The notes beneath the pieces were generated by a model, which did not search any database, was not told the DNA's origin, and saw only the letters and a list, made by a program, of their open reading frames with translations. A stretch of 64,000 nucleotides of DNA from Pseudomonas sp. H3(2019). GTDB lineage: Bacteria > Pseudomonadota > Gammaproteobacteria > Pseudomonadales > Pseudomonadaceae. Where the stretch lies: contig NZ_VMSG01000005.1 of assembly GCF_007713465.1 (NCBI RefSeq), positions 62,001 to 126,000 of the forward strand, written 5' to 3'. Both the position numbers and the translations under genes were made by a program. This document shows positions 20,101 to 28,908 of this stretch, piece after piece. Within the stretch, counting starts at the first letter, position 1. Every line of letters begins with the position of its first letter.

Positions 20101-20679
20101 GCGCGCGAGGTTTTCGTGGGTGCGACGAATGCGGTTTTCGGTCTCGCGCCGGCGCTCCTTGTACTTGGAGATCCCCGCCGCTTCTTCGATGAAGTTGCGC
20201 AGGTCTTCGGGCTTGGACTCGATCAGCTTGGAGATCATCCCCTGCTCGATGATCGAGTAGCTGCGCGGGCCCAGGCCGGTACCAAGAAAAATGTCGGTAA
20301 TATCGCGGCGACGGCATTTGGTGCCGTTGAGGTAATAAGTAGTCTGGCTGTCGCGGGTGACTTTGCGGCGAATGGAAATCTCCGCATAAGCCGCGTATTC
20401 GCCGATCAACGTGCCGTCGGAGTTGTCGAACACCAGTTCGATGCTTGCCTGGCTCACCGGCTTGCGACTGGTAGAACCGTTGAAGATGACGTCGGTCATC
20501 GACTCGCCGCGCAAGTTCTTGGCCGAGCTCTCGCCCATCACCCAGCGTACGGCGTCGATGATGTTCGACTTGCCGCAACCATTGGGCCCGACCACAGCCG
20601 CCATGTTACTGGGGAAGTTCACCGTGGTCGGGTCGACGAAGGATTTGAACCCCGCCAGCTTGATGCACTTGAGCCGCAC
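17191..20679 (-). CDS. smc: Chromosome partition/condensation protein SMC
   Basis: Condensin ATPase of 1162 aa. The N-terminal Walker A is VVGPNGCGKSN (about 29-39). Two long coiled coils flank a hinge domain near residues 515-645. The C-terminal half carries the ABC signature LSGGEKALTALA and the Walker B region FCMLDEVDAPLDDANV. The start chosen is GTG at 20679 (RLKCIKLAGFKSF), the conserved SMC N-terminus; 13 further upstream codons overlap the preceding gene and have no family support. Only 2 bp separate it from the stop of the GntR gene upstream, so the two are probably co-transcribed. Confidence 0.97.
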   Translation of the reverse strand: MRLKCIKLAGFKSFVDPTTVNFPSNMAAVVGPNGCGKSNIIDAVRWVMGESSAKNLRGESMTDVIFNGSTSRKPVSQASIELVFDNSDGTLIGEYAAYAEISIRRKVTRDSQTTYYLNGTKCRRRDITDIFLGTGLGPRSYSIIEQGMISKLIESKPEDLRNFIEEAAGISKYKERRRETENRIRRTHENLARLTDLRDELERQLERLHRQAQAAEKYQEYKAEERQLKAQLSALRWQALNEQVGQREAIIGNQEISFEALVAEQRNADASIERLRDGHHELSERFNLVQGRFYSVGGDIARVEQSIQHGQQRLRQLQDDLKEAERSRLETESHLGHDRTLLATLGEELDLLTPEQEVTSAAAEEAAAALEESETTMHGWQEQWDSFNLRSAEPRRQAEVQQSRIQQLETSMERLAERQRRLAEERDLLSAAPEDAAILDLSEQLAASEATLEDLQASEDAQVERLEQLRQELQLALQNQQQAQGDLQRLNGRLASLEALQQAALDPGTGAAEWLREQHLAERPRLAEGLKVEAGWELAVETVLGADLQAVLVDDFAGFDLSGFARGDLRLLSPASDGVRIPGSLLDKVEAQIDLSPWLGQVKPVDSLEQALSLRGQLSVGESLISRDGYWVGRHFLRVRRASEAESGMLARGQEIQRLGLEREEREATVETLETTLQNLRAQQRQQENGREHLRRLLQDEARQQGELKAQLSAGKAKAEQLTLRRKRLDEELGELAEQRALEHEQIGESRLQLQEALDSMAIDTEQRELLLAQRDSLRERLDRVRQEARQHKDHAHQLAVRLGSLKAQHDSTRQALERLELQSERLTEKREQLSLNLEEGEAPLEELRLKLEELLDKRMSVDEELRTAQIVLEDADRELRDAEKRRSQAEQQSQLIRGQLEQQRMEWQALTVRRKALQDQLLEDGYDLHGVLATLVAEANEKAAEEELERIAARIQRLGAINLAAIDEYQQQSERKRYLDAQDADLVEALDTLENVIRKIDKETRNRFKDTFDQINGGLQALFPKVFGGGSAYLELTGEDLLDTGVTIMARPPGKKNSTIHLLSGGEKALTALALVFAIFKLNPAPFCMLDEVDAPLDDANVGRYARLVKEMSQTVQFIYITHNKIAMEMADQLMGVTMHEPGCSRLVAVDVEEAMAMVDA

Positions 20680-20681
20680 GC

Positions 20682-21341
20682 TCAGGCAACCGGCAAGGCA
20701 GACAGCACCAGATCGCAACTGCGCCGGGCATAAGCCGAGAGCACGACGCGAATCTCTGGCAGATCACGAGCCAGCACGGCCGCGAGCAAGCGCTCGAACA
20801 GTTCGAGGAACTCGCTCATCTCGGCCTTGCGCTGTTCCAGGGCGAGAAAATACGCACGGCTCATGGCCGGTTGCAGGTTCTCGACGGTTTCCTGCAAGTA
20901 CGGGTTATTGGCGAACGGGTACGCCGCGCGCATCACGCTGAAGCTGTCTTCGACAAAGGCGCGGATGTCCTGACGCTCGTAACTGGCGATCAAGCGCTGC
21001 TGGATTTGCAGGAACGGCGCCATGTCGGCCTGGACCTGCCAGCCACTGGCCACCGAATTACCGAGCAGGACGTAGAGCTCGCTCATCAGCGTGCACAGGC
21101 TCTGCACCTTGTGTGCGGTGAGCTCGGTCACATGAGCACCACGACGTGGCAGGATGGCGATCAGGTGTCGGCGCTCGAGAATCAGCAAGGCTTCGCGAAC
21201 CGAGCCGCGGCTGACATTCAGGGCCAGCGTGACCTTCTGTTCCTGGATGCGCTCTCCCGGCTTGAGGTCGCCGCGAATGATGCGTTCGGCGAGGTGGTGA
21301 GCGATTTGCTCGGCGAGGCTGTCCGGCGCCTTGAACGTCAT
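20682..21341 (-). CDS. GntR/FadR-family transcription regulator (probable xdh regulator)
   Basis: Protein of 219 aa with a winged helix-turn-helix at about 10-75 (EQIAHHLAERIIRGDLKPGE, then VSRGSVREALLILERRHLI) and a C-terminal FCD-type ligand domain, mostly helical. It is divergent from xdhA across 266 bp that contain two TGAC-N6-GTCA dyads (21512 and 21535), and regulation of the xanthine dehydrogenase genes is the simplest inference. The ligand is unknown; a purine or its breakdown product is plausible. It is also the first gene of the minus-strand run gntR-smc-zipA-ligA, an unusual pairing of a catabolic regulator with chromosome maintenance genes. Confidence 0.88.
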   Translation of the reverse strand: MTFKAPDSLAEQIAHHLAERIIRGDLKPGERIQEQKVTLALNVSRGSVREALLILERRHLIAILPRRGAHVTELTAHKVQSLCTLMSELYVLLGNSVASGWQVQADMAPFLQIQQRLIASYERQDIRAFVEDSFSVMRAAYPFANNPYLQETVENLQPAMSRAYFLALEQRKAEMSEFLELFERLLAAVLARDLPEIRVVLSAYARRSCDLVLSALPVA

Positions 21342-21511
21342 GGTTTTCCTTCAAACTCTTCGATCTGTACAAGCGGCGCAGTGTAGCGCACTTGGGCGGT
21401 GATGGCGCAGGGCCAAGCCAGCGGAATTTGGCACGATTCAAGCAAAAAGCGAGGCATCCCGAGAGGGTCAATAATGAAATAAGCCACTGTTGATCGGCAA
21501 AAGCGATTTTC

Positions 21512-21566
21512 TTGACCCTTAAGTCAGAAAATCATTGACCGAAAAGTCAGACCTGATAAATTCAGG
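21512..21566. promoter_or_regulatory. Tandem operator-like dyads upstream of xdhA
   Basis: The 17-mer TTGACC-N3-AAGTCAGA occurs at 21512-21528 and 21535-21551, 23 bp apart. Each copy contains the dyad TGAC-N6-GTCA. An inverted repeat CCTGA-TAAAT-TCAGG (21552-21566) follows at once. TTGACC at 21535 with TAAATT at 21557 (16-bp spacer) could also serve as the promoter, so a bound repressor would cover it. Confidence 0.6.
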
Positions 21567-21607
21567 TCAAATCGGTTAACAACAATAATGAGTCTGCGAG
21601 GCCTTCC

Positions 21608-23062
21608 GTGATCCAGTTTTTACTTAACCAGGAACTCCGTAGCGAGCACGCCCTGGACCCGAACCTGACCGTGCTCAACTATCTGCGCGAACATTTGGGC
21701 AAGTCCGGTACCAAAGAAGGTTGCGCCAGCGGTGACTGTGGCGCATGTACGGTGGTGGTCGGTGAATTGCAGACCGATGACAACGGCGGCGAACACATTC
21801 GCTATCGCAGCCTCAACTCGTGCCTGACATTTGTTTCGTCGCTGCACGGCAAACAGCTGATCAGCGTCGAAGACCTCAAGCATCAGGGCAAACTGCACAG
21901 CGTGCAAAAAGCCATGGTCGAGTGCCATGGCTCACAGTGCGGCTTCTGCACACCGGGCTTCGTCATGTCATTGTTCGCCCTGCAGAAAAACAGCGATCAC
22001 GCCGATTCCCATAAAGCTCACGAAGCCCTCGCCGGCAACCTCTGCCGCTGCACCGGCTACCGGCCGATCCTCGCTGCCGCCGAACAAGTGTGCAGCGCCA
22101 AACAGCCCGACCAGTTCGATGCTCGCGAAGCCGAAACCATCGCTCGCCTGAAAGCCATTGCGCCGACCGACACCGGCGAACTGAACAGCGGCGACAAACG
22201 CTGCCTGGTGCCGCTGACCGTCGCCGATCTGGCCGACCTCTACGATGCCTATCCGCAAGCCAAACTGTTGGCCGGCGGTACCGACCTGGCGCTGGAAGTG
22301 ACCCAGTTCCACCGCACGCTGCCGGTGATGATCTACGTCGGCAATGTCGCAGAAATGAAGCGCATCGAGCGCTTTGACGATCGCCTGGAAATCGGCGCCG
22401 CCACCGCCCTCTCCGACTGCTACGACGCCCTCGAGGCCGAGTACCCGGACTTCGGCGAATTGCTGCAACGTTTCGCCTCCTTGCAAATCCGCAATCAGGG
22501 CACCCTCGGCGGCAACATCGGCAACGCCTCGCCGATTGGTGACTCGCCTCCGCTACTGATCGCTCTGGGCGCACAGATCGTGCTGTGCAAAGGCGAAACC
22601 CGTCGCACCCTGGCGCTGGAAGACTATTTCATCGATTACCGGGTCACTGCGCGCCAGGAAAGCGAGTTCATCGAGAAAATCATCGTGCCGCGTGCCTGCG
22701 CTGAACAGCTGTTCCGTGCCTACAAGGTTTCCAAGCGTCTGGACGATGACATTTCCGCGGTCTGCGCGGCGTTCAACCTGCGCATCGAAAACGGCGTGGT
22801 TGCCGACGCCCGCGTCGCGTTCGGCGGCATGGCCGCGACACCGAAACGCGCGAAAAGCTGCGAAGCCGCGCTGCTCGGCGCGCCCTGGAACAACACTACA
22901 GTGGAACATGCCTGCGCCGCCCTTGCGCAAGACTTCACGCCGCTCTCGGATTTCCGTGCGAGCAAGGAATACCGCCTGCTCAGCGCGCAAAACCTGCTGC
23001 GTAAATACTTCATCGAACTGCAAACACCGCACATCGAGACTCGGGTGACCGCTTATGTCTAA
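21608..23062 (+). CDS. xdhA: Xanthine dehydrogenase small subunit (FeS and FAD)
   Basis: Electron-transfer subunit of 484 aa for oxidation of hypoxanthine and xanthine to urate. The plant-type 2Fe-2S domain uses C39, C44, C47 and C72. The second 2Fe-2S domain uses C111, C114, C146 and C148. The FAD domain (about 190-370) has KLLAGGTDLALE and the TLGGNIGNASPIGDSPP motif, followed by the CO-dehydrogenase-type flavoprotein C-terminal domain. The start codon is GTG at 21608, placed by GAGG six bases upstream and the family N-terminus IQFLLN. Its end overlaps xdhB by 8 bp. Confidence 0.97.
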   Translation: MIQFLLNQELRSEHALDPNLTVLNYLREHLGKSGTKEGCASGDCGACTVVVGELQTDDNGGEHIRYRSLNSCLTFVSSLHGKQLISVEDLKHQGKLHSVQKAMVECHGSQCGFCTPGFVMSLFALQKNSDHADSHKAHEALAGNLCRCTGYRPILAAAEQVCSAKQPDQFDAREAETIARLKAIAPTDTGELNSGDKRCLVPLTVADLADLYDAYPQAKLLAGGTDLALEVTQFHRTLPVMIYVGNVAEMKRIERFDDRLEIGAATALSDCYDALEAEYPDFGELLQRFASLQIRNQGTLGGNIGNASPIGDSPPLLIALGAQIVLCKGETRRTLALEDYFIDYRVTARQESEFIEKIIVPRACAEQLFRAYKVSKRLDDDISAVCAAFNLRIENGVVADARVAFGGMAATPKRAKSCEAALLGAPWNNTTVEHACAALAQDFTPLSDFRASKEYRLLSAQNLLRKYFIELQTPHIETRVTAYV

Positions 23063-25448
23063 CCATCACAAAGTCGAGAAGACCCAAGCCGAATTGGCCG
23101 AACTGTTTGCCAAGGACCTGACTACCGGTGTCGGTCGCAGCGTCAAGCACGACAGCGCCGACAAACACGTGTCCGGTGAAGCGCAGTACATCGACGATCG
23201 ACTGGAATTTCCGAATCAACTGCACGTTTACGCGCGGCTCTCGGACCGCGCCCACGCGAAAATCATCAGCATCGACACTAAGCCCTGCTACGCCTTCGAA
23301 GGCGTACGCATCGCCATTACCCACGAAGACGTGCCGGGCCTGAAAGACATCGGCCCCTTGTTGCCGGGTGACCCGCTGCTGGCCATCGATGACGTGCAAT
23401 TCGTCGGTCAACCGGTGCTTGCGGTCGCCGCAAAAGACCTGGAAACCGCACGCAAAGCGGCCATGGCAGCGATCATCGAATACGAAGATCTGGAGCCGAT
23501 GCTCGACGTGGTCGAAGCCCTGCGCAAACGCCATTTCGTGCTCGATAGCCACACCCACAAGCGCGGCGATTCGGCCACTGCGCTGGTAACCGCAGAGCAT
23601 CGGATTCAAGGCACGCTGCACATCGGTGGCCAGGAACACTTCTATCTGGAAACCCAGATCTCTTCGGTCATGCCGACCGAAGACGGCGGCATGATCGTCT
23701 ACTGCTCGACCCAGAACCCCACCGAAGTGCAGAAACTGGTGGCGGAAGTGCTCGACGTGTCGATGAACAAAATCGTCGTCGACATGCGCCGCATGGGCGG
23801 CGGCTTCGGCGGCAAGGAAACCCAGGCCGCCAGCCCTGCGTGCCTCTGCGCGGTGATCGCGCACCTGACCGGACAGCCGACCAAAATGCGTCTGCCACGG
23901 GTCGAAGACATGCTGATGACCGGCAAACGTCACCCGTTCTACATTGAATACGATGTCGGCTTCGACGACAGCGGCCGCCTGCACGGCATCCAGCTGGAAC
24001 TGGCCGGTAACTGCGGTTGTTCACCAGACCTGTCGGCATCGATCGTCGACCGGGCGATGTTCCACTCGGACAACTCGTACTACCTGGGCGACGCGACCAT
24101 CAACGGTCACCGCTGCAAGACCAACACCGCGTCGAACACCGCCTATCGCGGCTTTGGCGGCCCGCAAGGGATGGTCGCCATCGAAGAAGTGATGGACGCC
24201 ATCGCCCGTCATTTAGGCCAGGATCCGCTGGCGGTGCGCAAGGCCAACTACTACGGCAAGACCGAGCGTAACATCACCCATTACTACCAGACCGTCGAGC
24301 ACAACATGCTCGAGGAAATCACCGCCGAACTGGAAGAAAGCAGCCAGTACGCCGAACGCCGCGAAGCGATCCGCCGCTACAACGCCAACAGCCCGATCCT
24401 GAAAAAAGGCCTGGCGCTGACCCCGGTGAAATTCGGTATTTCCTTCACCGCCAGCTTCCTCAACCAGGCCGGTGCGCTGATTCACGTCTACACCGACGGC
24501 AGCATCCACCTGAACCACGGCGGCACCGAAATGGGCCAGGGCTTGAACGTCAAAGTCGCGCAAGTCGTGGCCGAAGTGTTCCAGGTTGAAATCGACCGTG
24601 TGCAGATCACCGCGACCAATACCGACAAAGTGCCGAACACCTCGCCGACCGCCGCGTCCAGTGGCGCCGACCTTAACGGCAAGGCTGCGCAAAACGCTGC
24701 CGAAATCATCAAGCAACGCCTGGTGGAATTTGCCGCGCGCAAGTATGCAGTCAGCGAAGAAGACGTGGAGTTTCACAACGGCCACGTGCGGGTTCGCGAT
24801 CAGATCCTGACCTTCGAAGAACTGATCCAGCAGGCGTATTTCGCCCAAGTGTCGCTGTCCAGCACCGGTTTCTACAAGACCCCGAAAATCTACTACGACC
24901 GTAGCCAGGCGCGCGGACGGCCATTCTACTACTACGCGTTTGGCGCAGCCTGCGCCGAGGTGATCATCGACACCCTGACCGGCGAATACAAAATGCTTCG
25001 CACCGACATCCTGCATGACGTCGGCGCCTCGCTGAACCCGGCCATCGACATGGGCCAGGTCGAAGGTGGCTTCATCCAGGGCATGGGCTGGCTGACCATG
25101 GAAGAGCTGGTCTGGAATAACAAAGGCAAACTGATGACCAACGGCCCGGCCAGCTACAAGATCCCGGCAGTCGCCGACATGCCGCTGGATTTGCGGGTGA
25201 AGCTGGTGGAAAACCGCAAGAACCCGGAAGACACGGTGTTCCATTCCAAAGCCGTGGGCGAACCGCCGTTCATGCTCGGCATATCCGTCTGGTGCGCAAT
25301 CAAGGATGCGGTGGCGAGCCTGTGCGATTACAGGCATCAACCGAAAATCGACGCACCGGCCACACCGGAGCGGGTGTTGTGGGGCTGTGAGCAGATGCGC
25401 CAGCTGAAGGCGGTGAAAGCTGTCGATTCCATGGTCGAGGTCGTTTGA
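23055..25448 (+). CDS. xdhB: Xanthine dehydrogenase molybdopterin-binding subunit
   Basis: Catalytic subunit of 797 aa carrying the molybdenum cofactor. Family motifs include RMGGGFGGKETQ (near 240), NTAYRGFGGPQGM (near 357), the Moco-binding C-terminal half with GGTEMGQGLNVKVAQV, and the catalytic glutamate in GEPPFMLG (Glu near 736). The start ATG lies in the overlap ATGTCTAA with the xdhA stop, indicating coupled translation. A ~110-bp palindromic repeat begins 2 bp after its stop and separates it from xdhC. Confidence 0.97.
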   Translation: MSNHHKVEKTQAELAELFAKDLTTGVGRSVKHDSADKHVSGEAQYIDDRLEFPNQLHVYARLSDRAHAKIISIDTKPCYAFEGVRIAITHEDVPGLKDIGPLLPGDPLLAIDDVQFVGQPVLAVAAKDLETARKAAMAAIIEYEDLEPMLDVVEALRKRHFVLDSHTHKRGDSATALVTAEHRIQGTLHIGGQEHFYLETQISSVMPTEDGGMIVYCSTQNPTEVQKLVAEVLDVSMNKIVVDMRRMGGGFGGKETQAASPACLCAVIAHLTGQPTKMRLPRVEDMLMTGKRHPFYIEYDVGFDDSGRLHGIQLELAGNCGCSPDLSASIVDRAMFHSDNSYYLGDATINGHRCKTNTASNTAYRGFGGPQGMVAIEEVMDAIARHLGQDPLAVRKANYYGKTERNITHYYQTVEHNMLEEITAELEESSQYAERREAIRRYNANSPILKKGLALTPVKFGISFTASFLNQAGALIHVYTDGSIHLNHGGTEMGQGLNVKVAQVVAEVFQVEIDRVQITATNTDKVPNTSPTAASSGADLNGKAAQNAAEIIKQRLVEFAARKYAVSEEDVEFHNGHVRVRDQILTFEELIQQAYFAQVSLSSTGFYKTPKIYYDRSQARGRPFYYYAFGAACAEVIIDTLTGEYKMLRTDILHDVGASLNPAIDMGQVEGGFIQGMGWLTMEELVWNNKGKLMTNGPASYKIPAVADMPLDLRVKLVENRKNPEDTVFHSKAVGEPPFMLGISVWCAIKDAVASLCDYRHQPKIDAPATPERVLWGCEQMRQLKAVKAVDSMVEVV

Positions 25449-25450
25449 TG

Positions 25451-25562
25451 ATCGTTCCCACGCTCTGCGTGGGAATGCAGCCCGCGACGCTCTGCGTCGC
25501 ATTGTGAAGAGCGGGCGCGGAGCGTCCAGTGATGCATTCCCACGCAGAGCGTGGGAACGATC
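25451..25562. repeat. ~110-bp palindromic repeat, copy 2 (xdhB/xdhC gap)
   Basis: Same architecture as 87-196. Outer arms GATCGTTCCCACGC...GCGTGGGAA and their inverse at 25536-25562 each fold as a hairpin, with GACGC-TCT-GCGTC (25488-25500) and a GGCGCGGAGCGTCC element inside. It fills almost the whole gap between xdhB and xdhC, and the xdhC ribosome site lies directly behind it. Confidence 0.85.
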
Positions 25563-25576
25563 TGAAGAGGTGGGAC

Positions 25577-26419
25577 ATGTACAACTGGATCGACGCCCTC
25601 GCCGACCTGCAAAACCAGGGTGAACCCTGCGTATTGGTGACCATCATCGAAGAGCTCGGCTCGACGCCGCGCAATGCCGGTTCGAAGATGGTCGTCAGCG
25701 CCACGCAGGCGTTCGACACCATCGGTGGCGGGCACCTGGAATACAAGGCGATGCAGGTCGCCCGGGAAATGCTTGCCAGCGGCAAACAGGACACTCACCT
25801 GGAGCGCTTCAGCCTCGGCGCCAGCCTCGGTCAATGCTGCGGCGGTGTCACGGTGTTGCTGTTCGAGCCCATGGGCCAGGTACAAGCACAGATCGCCGTA
25901 TTCGGCGCCGGCCACGTCGGTCGGGCGCTGGTGCCGTTGCTGGCCAGCCTGCCCTGCCGCGTGCGCTGGATCGATTCGCGGGAAGCCGAGTTCCCCGAAC
26001 AGATCCCCCACGGCGTGCTTAAAATCGTCGCCGAAGAACCGGTGGACGAAATCGACGACCTGCCGGCTGGCAGTTACTGCATCGTCATGACCCACAATCA
26101 CCAACTCGACCTGGAGCTCACCGCAGCGATTCTCAAGCGCAATGACTTTGCCTACTTCGGCCTGATCGGTTCGAAGACCAAACGGGTGAAATTCGAACAT
26201 CGCCTGCGCGAGCGCGGCTTCGACAACGCCGTGCTGCAACGCATGCGCTGCCCGATGGGCCTGGGCGAGGTCAAAGGCAAATTGCCTGTGGAAATCGCCA
26301 TCTCCATCGCCGGCGAAATCATCGCCACCTATAACGCGAATTTCGGCCAGCACAGCGCGAAAGCCGAACCTATTGCCAAACTGCTGCCCGCCTCACGCCG
26401 CAGCCACGCCTCGAACTAA
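25577..26419 (+). CDS. xdhC: XdhC, molybdenum cofactor insertion chaperone
   Basis: Protein of 280 aa that binds Moco, promotes its sulfuration and inserts it into XdhB. It has the XdhC N-terminal domain (LVTIIEELGSTPRNAGSKMV, 18-37; TIGGGHLEYKA) with the conserved GQCCGG cysteines, then a Rossmann domain (IAVFGAGHVGRALVPLL) and a C-terminal part ending LPVEIAISIAGEIIA. The start at 25577 (MYNWIDALADL) follows GAAGAGGTGGG; the frame remains open into the repeat upstream but that extension is repeat-derived. guaD follows 24 bp later. Confidence 0.95.
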   Translation: MYNWIDALADLQNQGEPCVLVTIIEELGSTPRNAGSKMVVSATQAFDTIGGGHLEYKAMQVAREMLASGKQDTHLERFSLGASLGQCCGGVTVLLFEPMGQVQAQIAVFGAGHVGRALVPLLASLPCRVRWIDSREAEFPEQIPHGVLKIVAEEPVDEIDDLPAGSYCIVMTHNHQLDLELTAAILKRNDFAYFGLIGSKTKRVKFEHRLRERGFDNAVLQRMRCPMGLGEVKGKLPVEIAISIAGEIIATYNANFGQHSAKAEPIAKLLPASRRSHASN

Positions 26420-26443
26420 AAAAGCCACGAACCGAGAACGACA

Positions 26444-27748
<1,305 letters not shown>

Positions 27749-27763
27749 GTTTTCCTGAGCATA

Positions 27764-27801
27764 AAAAAATCCCCCGTCGTTTTACAGCCCGGGGGATTTT
27801 T
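27764..27801. terminator. Terminator after guaD
   Basis: AAAATCCCCC (27766-27775) pairs with GGGGGATTTT (27791-27800), with A and T runs on both sides, so it works on both strands. It ends the purine operon. Confidence 0.9.
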
Positions 27802-27819
27802 ATTGCCTGTCAGATCGCT

Positions 27820-27884
27820 ATCGCGAGCAGGCTCGCTCCCACAGGGGAATGCATTTCAATTGTGGGAGCGAGCCTGCTCGCGAT
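27820..27884. repeat. REP inverted pair (GTGGGAGCGAGCCTGCTCGCG type)
   Basis: Two 24-base arms, 27820-27843 and 27861-27884, are perfect reverse complements separated by 17 bp. Each arm contains an internal hairpin (CGAGC/GCTCG). The same family recurs at 41070-41144 and as a half-site at 37952. It lies between convergent genes. Confidence 0.9.
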
Positions 27885-27901
27885 GGGCGCGCCGCGGTCT
27901 A

Positions 27902-28666
27902 TCAGAGTTTCGCGGTTGGCCGCCCTGGCTTTTTGGTCTGCAACAGGTGCGAAAACACCGCGTGCAAATCGTCCGAGGCGCTTTCTTCGTCGAGGTTGAG
28001 CTTGCTGTCGATGTGATCCATGTGATGCATCATCAGGTTCACCGCCAGCTCGGCGTCGCGGGCCTCGATGGCATCGATCAGTTGAGTGTGTTCATCGTAG
28101 GAACAGTGCGAGCGGTTACCGCTTTCATACTGGGCGATGATCAACGAAGTCTGCGACACCAGGCTGCGCTGGAAGCTGATCAGCGGGGCATTCTTCGCCG
28201 CCTCGGCCAGCTTCAGGTGGAACTCGCCAGACAGACGGATACCGGCACCACGGTCGCCACGGGAGAAGCTGTCGCGCTCGTCGTTGACCATCTGCCGCAA
28301 CTCGGCAATCTGTTCGGCCGTCGCGTGTACGACTGCAAGCTCGGTGATCGCCTTCTCGACCAGACGCCGCGCCATGAATACCTGACGGGCTTCTTCGACA
28401 CTCGGGCTGGCAACCACGGCGCCACGGTTAGGACGCAAAAGCACCACGCCTTCGTGGGCCAGACGCGACAGCGCACGGCGAATGATGGTGCGACTGACCC
28501 CGAAAATTTCTCCCAGCGCCTCTTCGCTCAACTTTGTACCGGGCGCCAGGCGCTGTTCGAGGATGGCCTCGAAGATATGCGCATAGACGATATCGTCCTG
28601 GGTTCCGCTGCGGCCGGCTTTACCTGCTCGCGGTTGTTTCTTGAGGGGCTGCAACTGTTCGTTCAT
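27902..28666 (-). CDS. GntR/FadR-family transcription regulator (purine cluster)
   Basis: Regulator of 254 aa. A basic N-terminus (KKQPRAGKAGR) precedes a winged helix-turn-helix at about 25-90 (EALGEIFGVSRTIIRRALSR), then an FCD ligand domain with histidines expected to bind a metal (EFHLKLAEAAK; SYDEHTQLIDAI; MMHHMDHID). The frame is open for 56 codons further upstream, but MNEQLQPLKK at 28666 has the family start. It is divergent from the BenE-type transporter, with the dyad TTGT-AC-ACAA in the gap, and convergent with guaD. Control of the transporter or the purine genes is likely. Confidence 0.88.
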   Translation of the reverse strand: MNEQLQPLKKQPRAGKAGRSGTQDDIVYAHIFEAILEQRLAPGTKLSEEALGEIFGVSRTIIRRALSRLAHEGVVLLRPNRGAVVASPSVEEARQVFMARRLVEKAITELAVVHATAEQIAELRQMVNDERDSFSRGDRGAGIRLSGEFHLKLAEAAKNAPLISFQRSLVSQTSLIIAQYESGNRSHCSYDEHTQLIDAIEARDAELAVNLMMHHMDHIDSKLNLDEESASDDLHAVFSHLLQTKKPGRPTAKL

Positions 28667-28760
28667 GGGCACTCGAGTCGGGAGAACTGCGGCGAATTGA
28701 CTGTGACTGTAATACGGCACAGAGGGTCGCTGGCAAGTATTGCGTAAAAAACACAGCACA

Positions 28761-28770
28761 TTGTACACAA
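28761..28770. promoter_or_regulatory. Operator-like dyad between the GntR gene and the transporter
   Basis: TTGT-AC-ACAA has perfect 4-bp inverted arms, in line with the short palindromes bound by FadR-type GntR proteins. It lies in the 242-bp divergent gap, about 95 bp from the regulator start and 139 bp from the transporter start. Confidence 0.35.
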
Positions 28771-28908
28771 CCGCTGGTGGCAACACGACTGTACGGCCAT
28801 ATACGCCCCCGGCTGTATCGCAACGAGCTGCCACGTTTAAGCTTAGGCTTGAATACCCCCGACACTCCGGGGTGCATCATCTTTATCAAGATCAAGGAAC
28901 ACCGCGCC

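Noticed and set aside
27820..27884. CRISPR-like repeat pair
   Set aside because: There are only two inverted arms and no direct-repeat and spacer array. It is a REP pair.
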